This document shows, piece by piece, positions 15,402 through 22,540 of a stretch of 23,542 nt of DNA. The position numbers were made by a program, and so were the translations under genes. The DNA comes from DASUDX01 sp036275365 (GTDB taxonomy: Bacteria > Pseudomonadota > Gammaproteobacteria > Nevskiales > Nevskiaceae): positions 1 to 23,542 of the forward strand of contig DASUDX010000131.1 of assembly GCA_036275365.1 (NCBI GenBank). Reading direction: 5' to 3'. The notes below the pieces were generated by a model, which saw only the letters and a list, made by a program, of their open reading frames with translations, made no database searches and had not been told where the DNA came from. Each line of letters begins with the position of its first letter. Within the stretch, counting starts at the first letter, position 1.

Positions 15402-17144
15402 TCAGCCCACCGGCCGGGCCGGATCGGGCGTCGTCTCCGGGTCGAGCAGGCGCTGCACCGCCGCTTCCGCCGAGGTGTGGCGGCGGCCCTCGCCGAGCCG
15501 CTGCCACAGCTCGGTACCGGCCAGGGCATCCATCACCGGACCGCGCACCTCGGCCAGATGCAGGGTCAGGCCGGCGCGGGCCAGATCCTCGTCGAGGCGC
15601 TCGAGCAGATCCAGGCCGCTGCTGTCGAGATGGCCGATGCTGGAGGCGATCAGCACCAGATGGCGGGCCTGCGGGTGGGCCGCCACCGCCGCGCTGACCG
15701 CGGCCTGGATGCGCGGCGCGTTGGCGAAGTACAGGCTCTCGTCGACGCGGATCAGCAGCAGCGAGGGCCAGGTCTGCACCGCATAGCGCTGCACATTGCG
15801 GTAGTGCTCGCTGCCCGCCAGCCGCCCGACCACGGCCACATGCGGCCGGCTGGTGCGATGCAGGAAGCAGAGGATGGCCACCCCCGCGCCGAGCAGCAGG
15901 CCGGGTTCCGGGCCGAGCACCACCACCCCCACCAGGGTGAGGGCCTGGCTGGCGCCATCGCCGCGATCAAACCGCCAGTGCCGGCGCAGGCTGGCCAGAT
16001 CCACCAGCGGCAGCACCGCCATCACGATCAGCGCGGCCAGCAGGGCCTGCGGCAGGCCGGCCAGACCCTCGGCGAAGAACAGCGCGGCCAGCGCCACCCA
16101 GGCGGTGGTGACCACCGAGGCGGCCTGGCTGCGCGCCCCGGCCGCCTCATTGGCCATGGATCGGGCGAGCCCGCCGGCCGCCGGCATCGCTCCGCTCAAG
16201 GCGCCGCCCAGATTGGCCAGGCCCAGCGCGCGCAGCTCCTGATCGGGATCGATGCGCTCGCGCTGCCGCAGGGCCAGCGTCTGCGCCACCGACAGACTCT
16301 CCACATAGGCCACCAGGGCGATCAGCACCGCCGAGGGCAGCAGGGCCGGCAGCCAGTCCAGCCGCAGCGGCGGCAGGGCCAGCACCGGCAGGCCGCTGGG
16401 CAGGCGGCCGATCGTGGCGATCGACAGCCGCCCCAGCGCCTCGCTGAGCGGCGAGGGCAGCAGCACCGCCAGCACCAGCAGCAGCGGCAGCAGGCGGTTC
16501 CACCAGACCGCCACGCCGGGCGGTGCGCCGAGCCGGGCCAGCCCGGCCGCCGCCCGATGCCGCGAGAGCAGCAGCAGGCCGAGCACCGACAACCCCAGCA
16601 GCGCGGTGGCCGGCGCCGGCCCGCTGCCGCCCGGGGCCAGCGCCTGTGCCAGCTCGCTCAGCCGCTGCAGGGAACTGGCCTGGGCCGCGACGCTCAGGCC
16701 CAGCAGGGCCGGCAGCTGGCCGATCACGATCAGCAGCGCGGCGCCGCTGATGAAGCCCGCCAGCACCGGGTGGCTGATGAAGTGGCTGATCCAGCCCAGC
16801 CGCAGGGCCCCCATCGCCAGCAGCAGGACGCCGACCAGGGCCGAGAGCATCACCGCCGCCTGCACCCGCGCGGCCGGATCGCTGCCCGCCACCGGGGTGA
16901 TCGCCGCGCCCACCATCAGCGCGGCCACCGCCACCGGCCCCACCGCCAGCCGGCGGCTGCTGCCGGTCAGGGCGTAGATCAGCACCGGCAGCAGGCTGGT
17001 GTAGAGCCCCACCTCGGCCGGCAGGCCGGCCAGCACCGCATAGGCCAGGGCCTGCGGCAGCAGCAGGACGGCGGTCAGCGTGCCGGCCAGGGCATCACCC
17101 GCCCAGCGCGGGGCGGTGTCGGCGGCGGCCAGCGGCGGCTTCAT
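15402..17144 (-). CDS. SulP-family anion transporter with STAS domain
   Basis: 580 residues, the normal SulP length. The membrane domain (about 15-420) starts with DALAGTLTAVLLLPQALAYAVLAGLP, the first-helix signature of SulP proteins, then GSSRRLAVGPVAV (61-73). A STAS domain fills about 435-560 (LLLIRVDESLYFANAP, then VLIASSIGHLDSSGLDLLERL). SulP proteins carry sulfate, bicarbonate or other anions across the inner membrane. The ATG overlaps the stop of the persulfide dioxygenase (ATGA), so export or exchange of the sulfite or sulfate made from persulfide oxidation is a natural hypothesis. Direction and substrate are not readable from sequence. Confidence 0.92.
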   Translation of the reverse strand: MKPPLAAADTAPRWAGDALAGTLTAVLLLPQALAYAVLAGLPAEVGLYTSLLPVLIYALTGSSRRLAVGPVAVAALMVGAAITPVAGSDPAARVQAAVMLSALVGVLLLAMGALRLGWISHFISHPVLAGFISGAALLIVIGQLPALLGLSVAAQASSLQRLSELAQALAPGGSGPAPATALLGLSVLGLLLLSRHRAAAGLARLGAPPGVAVWWNRLLPLLLVLAVLLPSPLSEALGRLSIATIGRLPSGLPVLALPPLRLDWLPALLPSAVLIALVAYVESLSVAQTLALRQRERIDPDQELRALGLANLGGALSGAMPAAGGLARSMANEAAGARSQAASVVTTAWVALAALFFAEGLAGLPQALLAALIVMAVLPLVDLASLRRHWRFDRGDGASQALTLVGVVVLGPEPGLLLGAGVAILCFLHRTSRPHVAVVGRLAGSEHYRNVQRYAVQTWPSLLLIRVDESLYFANAPRIQAAVSAAVAAHPQARHLVLIASSIGHLDSSGLDLLERLDEDLARAGLTLHLAEVRGPVMDALAGTELWQRLGEGRRHTSAEAAVQRLLDPETTPDPARPVG

Positions 17145-17836
17145 TCGCGCCCGCAGGCGAGGTTGGCCGGCACCGCGACATCCATCAGCGCCGGGCTCGG
17201 CAGCCGCAGATTGCGCATCAGCGCCACATACTCGGCCTCGCTGCGGCCGGCCAGCCGGGGATTGGCGCGCCGCTCCTCGCCGATGGTGGAGACCGTCCAG
17301 CCCTTGTAGTCATGGCCGGGGTAGAGCAGGGTCTCCTCCGGCAGCCGGAACAGCTTGTTGACGATGGAGTCCCAGGAGCGGTGCGGATCACCGCCCTGGA
17401 AATCGGTGCGGCCGGTGCCGCGGATCAGCAGCACATCCCCGCTGAACACCGCGCGCGGGCGCTCCGGCTCGAGCACGAAGCTGAATGACTCATTGGTATG
17501 CCCGGGGGTATAGAGCGCCTGCAGGCGCAGGCCGTCCACCGCCAGGATCTCGCCCTCGCGCACGCTCTGCGAGACGCATTCGGCGCGGGTGTGCTCGCCC
17601 ATCAGGGTGATGCAGCCGGTGCGCTCACGCAGATCGCCCAGCGCGGTGATGTGATCGGCGTGGGTGTGGGTGTCGATGGCGCGGACCAGCCGCAGATCGA
17701 GATCCCGGATCAGGCTCAGATAGCTCTCCAGCTGCTCCTTGACCGGATCGATGATCAGCGCCTCGCGGCCCTGCCCGGAGGCCAGCAGATAGGTGTAGCT
17801 GCTGGAGCGGGCATCGAAGAGCTGACGGAAGATCAT
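17141..17836 (-). CDS. Persulfide dioxygenase, ETHE1/Blh-like MBL-fold protein
   Basis: 231 residues. The metallo-beta-lactamase motif HTHADH (57-62) and further ligands His113, Asp134 and His175 are intact. SGDVLLIRGTGRTDFQGGD (132-150) and YPGHDYKGW (172-180) are the ETHE1-type signatures. Only one 2-His-1-carboxylate iron site is expected (His57, His113, Asp134 in this group). The enzyme oxidises glutathione persulfide to sulfite and glutathione. A TGAGG lies close upstream of the ATG. It begins a two-gene operon with SulP, and its promoter carries an ATAC-N8-GTAT element shared with the CsoR-family gene at 19766, so control by sulfane sulfur is likely. A glyoxalase II assignment is less likely given the ETHE1 motifs. 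Confidence 0.95.
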   Translation of the reverse strand: MIFRQLFDARSSSYTYLLASGQGREALIIDPVKEQLESYLSLIRDLDLRLVRAIDTHTHADHITALGDLRERTGCITLMGEHTRAECVSQSVREGEILAVDGLRLQALYTPGHTNESFSFVLEPERPRAVFSGDVLLIRGTGRTDFQGGDPHRSWDSIVNKLFRLPEETLLYPGHDYKGWTVSTIGEERRANPRLAGRSEAEYVALMRNLRLPSPALMDVAVPANLACGRE

Positions 17837-17857
17837 GGCGCCTCACCTCGGATCAGA

Positions 17858-17874
17858 ATACGGGGGGGAGTATA
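17858..17874 (-). promoter_or_regulatory. CsoR-family-type operator overlapping the -10 of the persulfide dioxygenase promoter
   Basis: On the plus strand ATAC (17858-17861), GGGGGGGA, GTAT (17870-17873): inverted ATAC/GTAT arms eight bases apart around a seven-G tract. The minus-strand -10 TATACT occupies 17874-17869, so a bound repressor would cover it. A G-tract flanked by short A/T-rich inverted arms is the known form of CsoR/RcnR/FrmR-family operators. Confidence 0.65.
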
Positions 17875-17942
17875 TGGCGAGCCAGGCGCCGGACCGGCCG
17901 AGGGTGGACGGTTCGGTCACGGTCCGCCGACGACCGGTGCCC

Positions 17943-18731
17943 TCAGGGCGGGCGCCGCCAGGGATCGAGCAGGCAGTCCCGCAGGCGCAAGGCCGGCGCC
18001 GCCTCCTCACCGCTCAGGCCGACCGGCGCCGGCTGGGCCTGCAGCGGCGGCGCTTGCAGCGTGCCGAACAGCCGGTCCCACAGGCTCAGCAGGGTGCCGT
18101 AGTTGCAGGGCACCTCGGCGGCATCGCGGGCGTGGTGGCGGCGGTGCAGCGCCGGGGTCACCAGCCAGGGGCGCAGGCCCTGCTCCCAGCGCGGCGCCAG
18201 CCGCAGATTGGCGTGGGTGAACAGCGCCGCAGCCGCGAGCAGGGTCTCGAACAACAGCACGCCCAGCAGCGGCAGGCCCAGCACCAGCACCGTCAGCGCC
18301 TTGAGCAGGCTGGACACCAGCAGCTCGATGGGATGGAAGCGCCAGGCGCTGGACAGCTCCAGTGCCGGATCCCGGTGATGGACCCGGTGCAGCCGCCACA
18401 GCAGCGGATGGCCATGCAGCAGCCGGTGCTGGGCGTAGATCAGCAGGTCCAGCAGCAGCAGGCTTGCCGGGATGCCGATCCACAGCGGCAGACCCTGCAG
18501 CAGCCCCCAGTCCTGCTCGGCGGCCCAGCCGGCCGCCCCCAGGGCGACGCCCGCCGGCACCAGCAGAGCCAGTCCCCGCAGCAGCAGCAGGCCGGCCAGC
18601 AGCAGCCCCAGGTGGGTGGTCCAGCGCGGTCGCGCCGGGCCGGTTGCGGTCAGCGGCCAGCGTCGCTCCGCCACGGCCAGCAGCAGCAGGACCGCCAGCA
18701 CACCGCCACCCCGGAGCATGCCCTCTTCCAT
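17943..18731 (-). CDS. Sterol desaturase / fatty acid hydroxylase superfamily membrane protein
   Basis: 262 residues. About four or five membrane helices, with the His clusters of the diiron hydroxylase family: HRLLH (102-106), HRVHH (115-119) and HRRHH (196-200), plus His133 (FHPIE) and His173 (FTHAN). These ligate two irons for O2-dependent hydroxylation or desaturation of lipid-like substrates. It follows the second YeeE-half gene by 16 bases on the same strand, so it is the last gene of that operon, and lies 106 bases before the persulfide dioxygenase gene. The substrate is unknown. A membrane diiron oxygenase within a sulfur operon is odd; either it acts on lipids in sulfur stress or it has a sulfur-related role. 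Confidence 0.88.
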   Translation of the reverse strand: MEEGMLRGGGVLAVLLLLAVAERRWPLTATGPARPRWTTHLGLLLAGLLLLRGLALLVPAGVALGAAGWAAEQDWGLLQGLPLWIGIPASLLLLDLLIYAQHRLLHGHPLLWRLHRVHHRDPALELSSAWRFHPIELLVSSLLKALTVLVLGLPLLGVLLFETLLAAAALFTHANLRLAPRWEQGLRPWLVTPALHRRHHARDAAEVPCNYGTLLSLWDRLFGTLQAPPLQAQPAPVGLSGEEAAPALRLRDCLLDPWRRPP

Positions 18732-18747
18732 GCCTCAGCCTCGCGCC

Positions 18748-19158
18748 TCAGCGGCGCGCCGTCCACTCGCGCAGCCCCATCCCGGCCACCATGGCCAGGA
18801 CAAAGCCGATCACCGGAAGCTGGCCGCTGACCAGATTGGCCAGGGCCGGACCCGGACAGAGGCCAGCCAGACCCCAGCCGGTACCGAACAGCGCCGCGCC
18901 CAGAATCAGCGGTCGATCGAGCTGGCGCGCGCTGGGCCATTGCAGCGCCGCCCCGCTCCAGCTGCTGTGGCGCCGGCGGGCCCAGGCGAAGGCCGGCACC
19001 GTCACCAGCAGGGCCGCGCCCATGACGAAGGCGAGCGACGGGTCCCAGGCGCCCGCCAGATCCAGAAAGCCGAGCACGCGCGCCGGATCGGTCATGCCGG
19101 CGATGGTGAGCCCGAGACCGAACAGCAGGCCGGACAGCAGGGCCCAGGGCAGGGACAT
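18748..19158 (-). CDS. YeeE/YedE-type transporter, second half (DUF6691-like)
   Basis: 136 residues from the ATG at 19158, two bases after the stop of the first half. About four membrane helices. The signature WGLAGLCPGPAL (95-106) contains Cys101, the counterpart of one of the cysteines that pass thiosulfate through full-length YeeE. Half-size pairs of this kind (PmpA/PmpB-like) occur beside persulfide dioxygenases in bigR-type operons. The two halves probably assemble into one channel-like importer for thiosulfate or another sulfane sulfur species (inference from family). Confidence 0.88.
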   Translation of the reverse strand: MSLPWALLSGLLFGLGLTIAGMTDPARVLGFLDLAGAWDPSLAFVMGAALLVTVPAFAWARRRHSSWSGAALQWPSARQLDRPLILGAALFGTGWGLAGLCPGPALANLVSGQLPVIGFVLAMVAGMGLREWTARR

Positions 19159-19160
19159 GA

Positions 19161-19619
19161 TCAAGACCCTCCCAGCAGATGACGGGTGAGGAAGACGGTG
19201 GCCATGCCCGCCGCCATGAACACCAGGGTGGCGACCAGCGAGCGGGTGGAGAACCGCGCCAGCCCGCAAACCCCGTGGCCCGAGGTGCAGCCGCTGCCCA
19301 GGCGGGTGCCGTAGCCGACCAGCACACCCGCCAGCAGCAGCGGCCCCCAGCCGACCGTCGGGCTGCGGCTGGTCTCGCCGATCAGCAGCCCCGCCAGCGC
19401 CGAGCCGGCCAGCAGACCGCCGAGAAACCACCACCGCCAGGCGCGATCGGCGGCAGCGGGGACCGCGCGGTCCCTCACACTGGCCAGCAGGCCGCCGAGG
19501 ATCCCGCTGATACCGGCCACCCGGCCGAGACCCAGCAGCAGCAGGGTGGCGGCCGCGCCGATCAGCAGGCCACCGACGGCGGCCTGCGCCCACAGCTCGG
19601 GTTGAATCAGCACGCTCAT
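19161..19619 (-). CDS. YeeE/YedE-type transporter, first half
   Basis: 152 residues from ATG at 19619 (an in-frame TTG directly before it has better spacing to GGAGG, so the start could be one codon earlier). About four membrane helices. The signature RLGSGCTSGHGVCGLARFS (106-124) has Cys111 and Cys118, matching the GCTSGHGxCG motif of thiosulfate-transporting YeeE proteins. It is the first gene of a minus-strand operon with the second half and the sterol-desaturase-like gene, divergent from the CsoR-family regulator, and is probably under the control of that regulator. No clear -10 is visible for it in the intergenic region. Confidence 0.9.
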   Translation of the reverse strand: MSVLIQPELWAQAAVGGLLIGAAATLLLLGLGRVAGISGILGGLLASVRDRAVPAAADRAWRWWFLGGLLAGSALAGLLIGETSRSPTVGWGPLLLAGVLVGYGTRLGSGCTSGHGVCGLARFSTRSLVATLVFMAAGMATVFLTRHLLGGS

Positions 19620-19732
19620 CAACAGCTTCCTCCGGGGTAGAGACGGTCGGGTTGGCGATGGCTGGCTTGCCGCAGCGCGGGGCGGTCGCCACGATGACGG
19701 CAGGACGCGTCGCCGGTTTCCGGCGCCGCGTC

Positions 19733-19760
19733 TATACTCGGCACATACGGTATGGGGTAT
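19733..19760 (+). promoter_or_regulatory. Promoter and operator of the CsoR-family gene
   Basis: TATACT (19733-19738) is a good -10. From 19745, ATAC (19745-19748), GGTATGGG, GTAT (19757-19760) gives the same ATAC-N8-GTAT layout with a G-rich centre as the element at 17858. It would sit on the transcription start and just before the ATG at 19766, fitting autorepression. The -35 is weak. Confidence 0.65.
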
Positions 19761-19765
19761 CCATC

Positions 19766-20098
19766 ATGTCAGGCAAGTCCACCACGGCCGCCGTTCGTCG
19801 TGCCAGTCGTCCCCAGCCGGCGGCGGATGCCCGCGCCCAGGCCCAGCAGCACCGCGCCGAGGTGGCGCTGCGACTGCGGCGGGTCGAGGGCCAGATCCGC
19901 GGCGTGCTGGCCCTGCTGGAGCGCGAGGCCTCCTGCGAGACCGTGGCCCAGCAGCTGGCCGCCGCGCGCAAGGCCCTGGACCGGGCCTTCTTCCAGATGA
20001 TGGCCTGCAGTCTGGAGATGGAGGTGGAAACCAGCGATCGCAGCCAGCTGCGCCAGCGCATCGCCGAGACCGCCCAGCTGCTCGCCAAGTACGCCTGA
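19766..20098 (+). CDS. CsoR/FrmR/CstR-family (DUF156) transcriptional repressor
   Basis: 110 residues from the ATG at 19766; a longer in-frame start at 19652 would swallow the promoter, so the shorter form is chosen. The core ALRLRRVEGQIRGVLALLE (34-52) is the family signature. Cys57 (ASCETVAQQLAAAR) matches the first metal/thiol Cys. The position of the CsoR His is Ser82 and that of the second CsoR/CstR Cys is Glu86; instead a Cys lies at 81 (MMACSLEM). A canonical Cu(I) site is therefore absent. Neighbours (persulfide dioxygenase, split YeeE, SulP) point to sulfane-sulfur sensing by a Cys57-Cys81 pair, as in CstR but with different spacing. The first 30 residues are a basic, low-complexity extension. 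Divergent from the YeeE operon. Confidence 0.87.
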   Translation: MSGKSTTAAVRRASRPQPAADARAQAQQHRAEVALRLRRVEGQIRGVLALLEREASCETVAQQLAAARKALDRAFFQMMACSLEMEVETSDRSQLRQRIAETAQLLAKYA

Positions 20099-20200
20099 GC
20101 CGGCTTGCCGACCCGGTTCGCGCGGGCCGGCGTCGGTCAGCGCAGCCTCTTGCAGGGCTTGGGGCCGGGCGGTGCGGCCTTGCCGGCGGGCGGCCCGCTC

Positions 20201-20236
20201 AAAAAAGAACGGTCGATCCGCAAGCAGATCGACCGT
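20201..20236 (-). terminator. Intrinsic terminator of the DUF1302 operon
   Basis: On the minus strand ACGGTCGATC and GATCGACCGT form a perfect 10-bp stem with an 8-base loop, followed by TTCTTTTTTG. It lies 60 bases after the DUF1302 stop. A second perfect hairpin, ACTCCCG/CGGGAGT around TTGC, precedes it at 20241-20258. The rest of 20099-20200, downstream of the CsoR-family gene, holds only imperfect GC-rich dyads. Confidence 0.92.
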
Positions 20237-20295
20237 GAGCACTCCCGTTGCCGGGAGTCCGGAGGAGACGCGCGCCGTGCCGGCGCGGGAGACGC

Positions 20296-22458
20296 TCAGA
20301 ACTGGTAGCTGATGCGCATGGTGAATTCCTCGGCGAAGTCGATGGTCGACACCAGGTTGTCGTTCGGATTGCCGTACAGCTCACCGTTGATGTAGTTGTA
20401 GAAGCCCTCGACGGTGATGCCCTTGCCCGGATTCCAGCGCACATTGGGCTGCACCAGCAGACCGCCCTCGGGGTCGAACAGGCTGACGAACTCGAACTCG
20501 TAGACCTTGTTCGGGAAGGGCTGCAGGAAGCCGAACACCAGGTAGTTGGCGTTGTGGCCGAGGCCGGTACCCGGGCCGCCGGCCTCCGAGCCGCCGTAGC
20601 CGGACAGGTGCCGGCCCACCAGATCGGCGCGCTGACGGGTGAAGGCCTGGAACACGATGTAGGTGCCCGGGAACTCGTTGAAGAAGCGGTGCCACTTGTC
20701 CACCACCAGCGAGGCGGTGTACTCGTCCTGGACGATGCGCTGCTGCTGCAGGCCGGTGTTGGTGAAGTGCCGCTCCGGGGTGTACTGCACCTCGACATTG
20801 AAGATCAGCTGGTTGAGGAAGTCGTTGTCCGACTCGTTCACATAGCTGACGCCCAGGCCAAACACATTCTCCTGGTGGTAGAGCCGCTCGATATGGCCGC
20901 GCAGCGAGCCCCCGGCACCCATGAAGAAGGTGTTGAGCTGGGCATTGGCCTGCGCGCGGGACTCGGCGAAATCCGCGGTGCCGCCGAACTCCGGCGGCAG
21001 ATCCACCGGCGAGGCATAGACATCGCGCGAGGCGGGGAAGTCCTCGATCGATGCGTTCAGACCGGTGAAGCCGTTCAGGCGCACCTGGGCGGCGTAGTTG
21101 AACCACTCTTCCTGGCTGTACACGCCGCCGCCGGAAGCCTCGAACGGGGTCTCGGCCAGCGCCTCGCCGATCGTCTCGTAGAGCGCACAGCGGGCGGCAT
21201 CGTAATTGGCGCCGCCGCAGAGCGCGGCATAGCCGGGCTGGCTCGGCTTCAGCTTGAGGGCATAGGCCTGGTTCACCAGATTGCCGAGGCTGCCGGACAG
21301 GGGCTTGTTCAGACCGCTGCGGGTCCACGAGAAGGTGCCCTCGGGGGCGAAGCGCCGCACCGCCATGGCCTGGAATCCCCACTGGCCGTAATCGCCCTTC
21401 AGACGCAGTCCGTAGTTGATCTCGTCGTCGAAGCCGCCGCTGAAATAGGCGTCGTGGACGGTGAACTGCACCGGGATGACGTTGTAGGGCGTGTTCGGGT
21501 TGGGAAAGATCTGCGGCTGGAACTTGCCGACGAAGGCATCGGCGAGGATGTTGTCGGTCACCTGGTAGGTGCTGCGGATGGCCAGCTGCGGCACGCGCTT
21601 GTCGCCGAACTCCTCCACCGCGCGATCGGCGATCAGGTGGCGGCGGAAGTCGAGCCCGTTGGGCACATCAAAGACGCGGAAGAACAGCGACTGACCCCAG
21701 GCGATCTGCTGGTTGCCGACCCGCAGGCTGAACGGGCCCGAGCTGTAGTCGAGCACCAGCGCCGGGAAATAGACCAGATAGTTGCGGCCCGCCACTTCCA
21801 GCGGGTTCGGGTTGCTCTGCCCCTCGACGATGTACTGGAAGTAGTTGGGCGTGCCGGCGTAGAGGCGCGGATCACCACCATCGACGCCGCGGCTGGCGCG
21901 CACCGTGCCGTCGGCCTCCACCACCTGGGCGTCCTGCAGCCCCTGCAGGCTGAAGCCGCTGAATTCGTCGTAGATCGCCGGGTCGTAGATGGCCCGCACA
22001 CGGCCGACCAGGCTCCACTTCTCGCCGAACTTGATGCCCACCTCGGTCTCGCCGCGGAGGATCATGTAGTTGAATTCGTTCTCGACATCGGGCACCAGGT
22101 TGCCGCGACGGATGACATCGCTGTAGTTCTGCAGCGGCAGGCCGACGCCCCCGAAGGTCGGCGCACCGGCCACGCCCAGCGGCACATCACCCCAGCGGAT
22201 GGCCCCGGCGCCCAGGGTCGGCGGCAGGAAGGCCGTGCGCTGGACCGTGCGGTCGTTCAGCACATTGCCGCCCTGGTTGTTGGGGTTCTCGAAGGCGGTG
22301 GTGCGGAAGGCGGTCTCGGCGCGGACGAAGCCCCCGAGGCTGACGTCGACATCCTCGAACAGGCTGCCGAACAGCCCCTCGTCCTGCGCCTGCACCGCCG
22401 GTGCGGCTGCCAGCAGGGCAGCGGCCAGACCCAGCGGGCGTCCCTTCCTCATCTTCAT
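20296..22458 (-). CDS. DUF1302 family outer-membrane beta-barrel protein
   Basis: 720 residues. A signal peptide covers about 1-24 (LAAALLAAAPAVQAQ). The mature protein begins with VDVSLGGFVRAETAFRT, has many alternating amphipathic strands (for example YLVYFPALVLDYSSGPFSLRVGNQQIAWGQ, where the GNQQIAWG segment is typical of DUF1302) and ends in the aromatic YQF expected of an outer-membrane barrel. Length fits the family (550-750). DUF1302 proteins are usually encoded with DUF1329, a YCF48-like protein and an MMPL/RND exporter and are thought to aid export or uptake of hydrophobic compounds. Here the YCF48-like gene is upstream with 82 bases between them; DUF1329 is not in the window. Function is inferred only. 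Confidence 0.88.
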   Translation of the reverse strand: MKMRKGRPLGLAAALLAAAPAVQAQDEGLFGSLFEDVDVSLGGFVRAETAFRTTAFENPNNQGGNVLNDRTVQRTAFLPPTLGAGAIRWGDVPLGVAGAPTFGGVGLPLQNYSDVIRRGNLVPDVENEFNYMILRGETEVGIKFGEKWSLVGRVRAIYDPAIYDEFSGFSLQGLQDAQVVEADGTVRASRGVDGGDPRLYAGTPNYFQYIVEGQSNPNPLEVAGRNYLVYFPALVLDYSSGPFSLRVGNQQIAWGQSLFFRVFDVPNGLDFRRHLIADRAVEEFGDKRVPQLAIRSTYQVTDNILADAFVGKFQPQIFPNPNTPYNVIPVQFTVHDAYFSGGFDDEINYGLRLKGDYGQWGFQAMAVRRFAPEGTFSWTRSGLNKPLSGSLGNLVNQAYALKLKPSQPGYAALCGGANYDAARCALYETIGEALAETPFEASGGGVYSQEEWFNYAAQVRLNGFTGLNASIEDFPASRDVYASPVDLPPEFGGTADFAESRAQANAQLNTFFMGAGGSLRGHIERLYHQENVFGLGVSYVNESDNDFLNQLIFNVEVQYTPERHFTNTGLQQQRIVQDEYTASLVVDKWHRFFNEFPGTYIVFQAFTRQRADLVGRHLSGYGGSEAGGPGTGLGHNANYLVFGFLQPFPNKVYEFEFVSLFDPEGGLLVQPNVRWNPGKGITVEGFYNYINGELYGNPNDNLVSTIDFAEEFTMRISYQF

Positions 22459-22492
22459 CTTCCGTCTCCCGTCGTCAGTGTAGGGGTGCAGT

Positions 22493-22517
22493 CCCGGCGC
22501 CCGCGCCGCGCGCCGGG
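22493..22517 (-). other. GC-rich hairpin between the YCF48-like and DUF1302 genes
   Basis: CCCGGCGC (22493-22500) and GCGCCGGG (22510-22517) form a perfect 8-bp stem with a 9-base loop in the 82-base gap. No T-run follows; it may stabilise or attenuate the downstream message. Confidence 0.35.
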
Positions 22518-22540
22518 CCGGTATTCGGGCGGCTGCGGGT

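Noticed and set aside
15216..17309. Long plus-strand open frame opposite SulP and persulfide dioxygenase
   Set aside because: The product is Gln/His/Arg-rich low complexity, and the opposite strand encodes two clear families.
19652..19765. Longer start for the CsoR-family gene
   Set aside because: It would place the TATACT -10 and the ATAC-N8-GTAT element inside the coding sequence and adds an unlikely N-terminus.
20099..20200. Terminator after the CsoR-family gene
   Set aside because: Only imperfect GC-rich dyads (for example GCCGAC and GTCGGT) are present on the plus strand, with no T-run; the clear terminator here serves the opposite strand.
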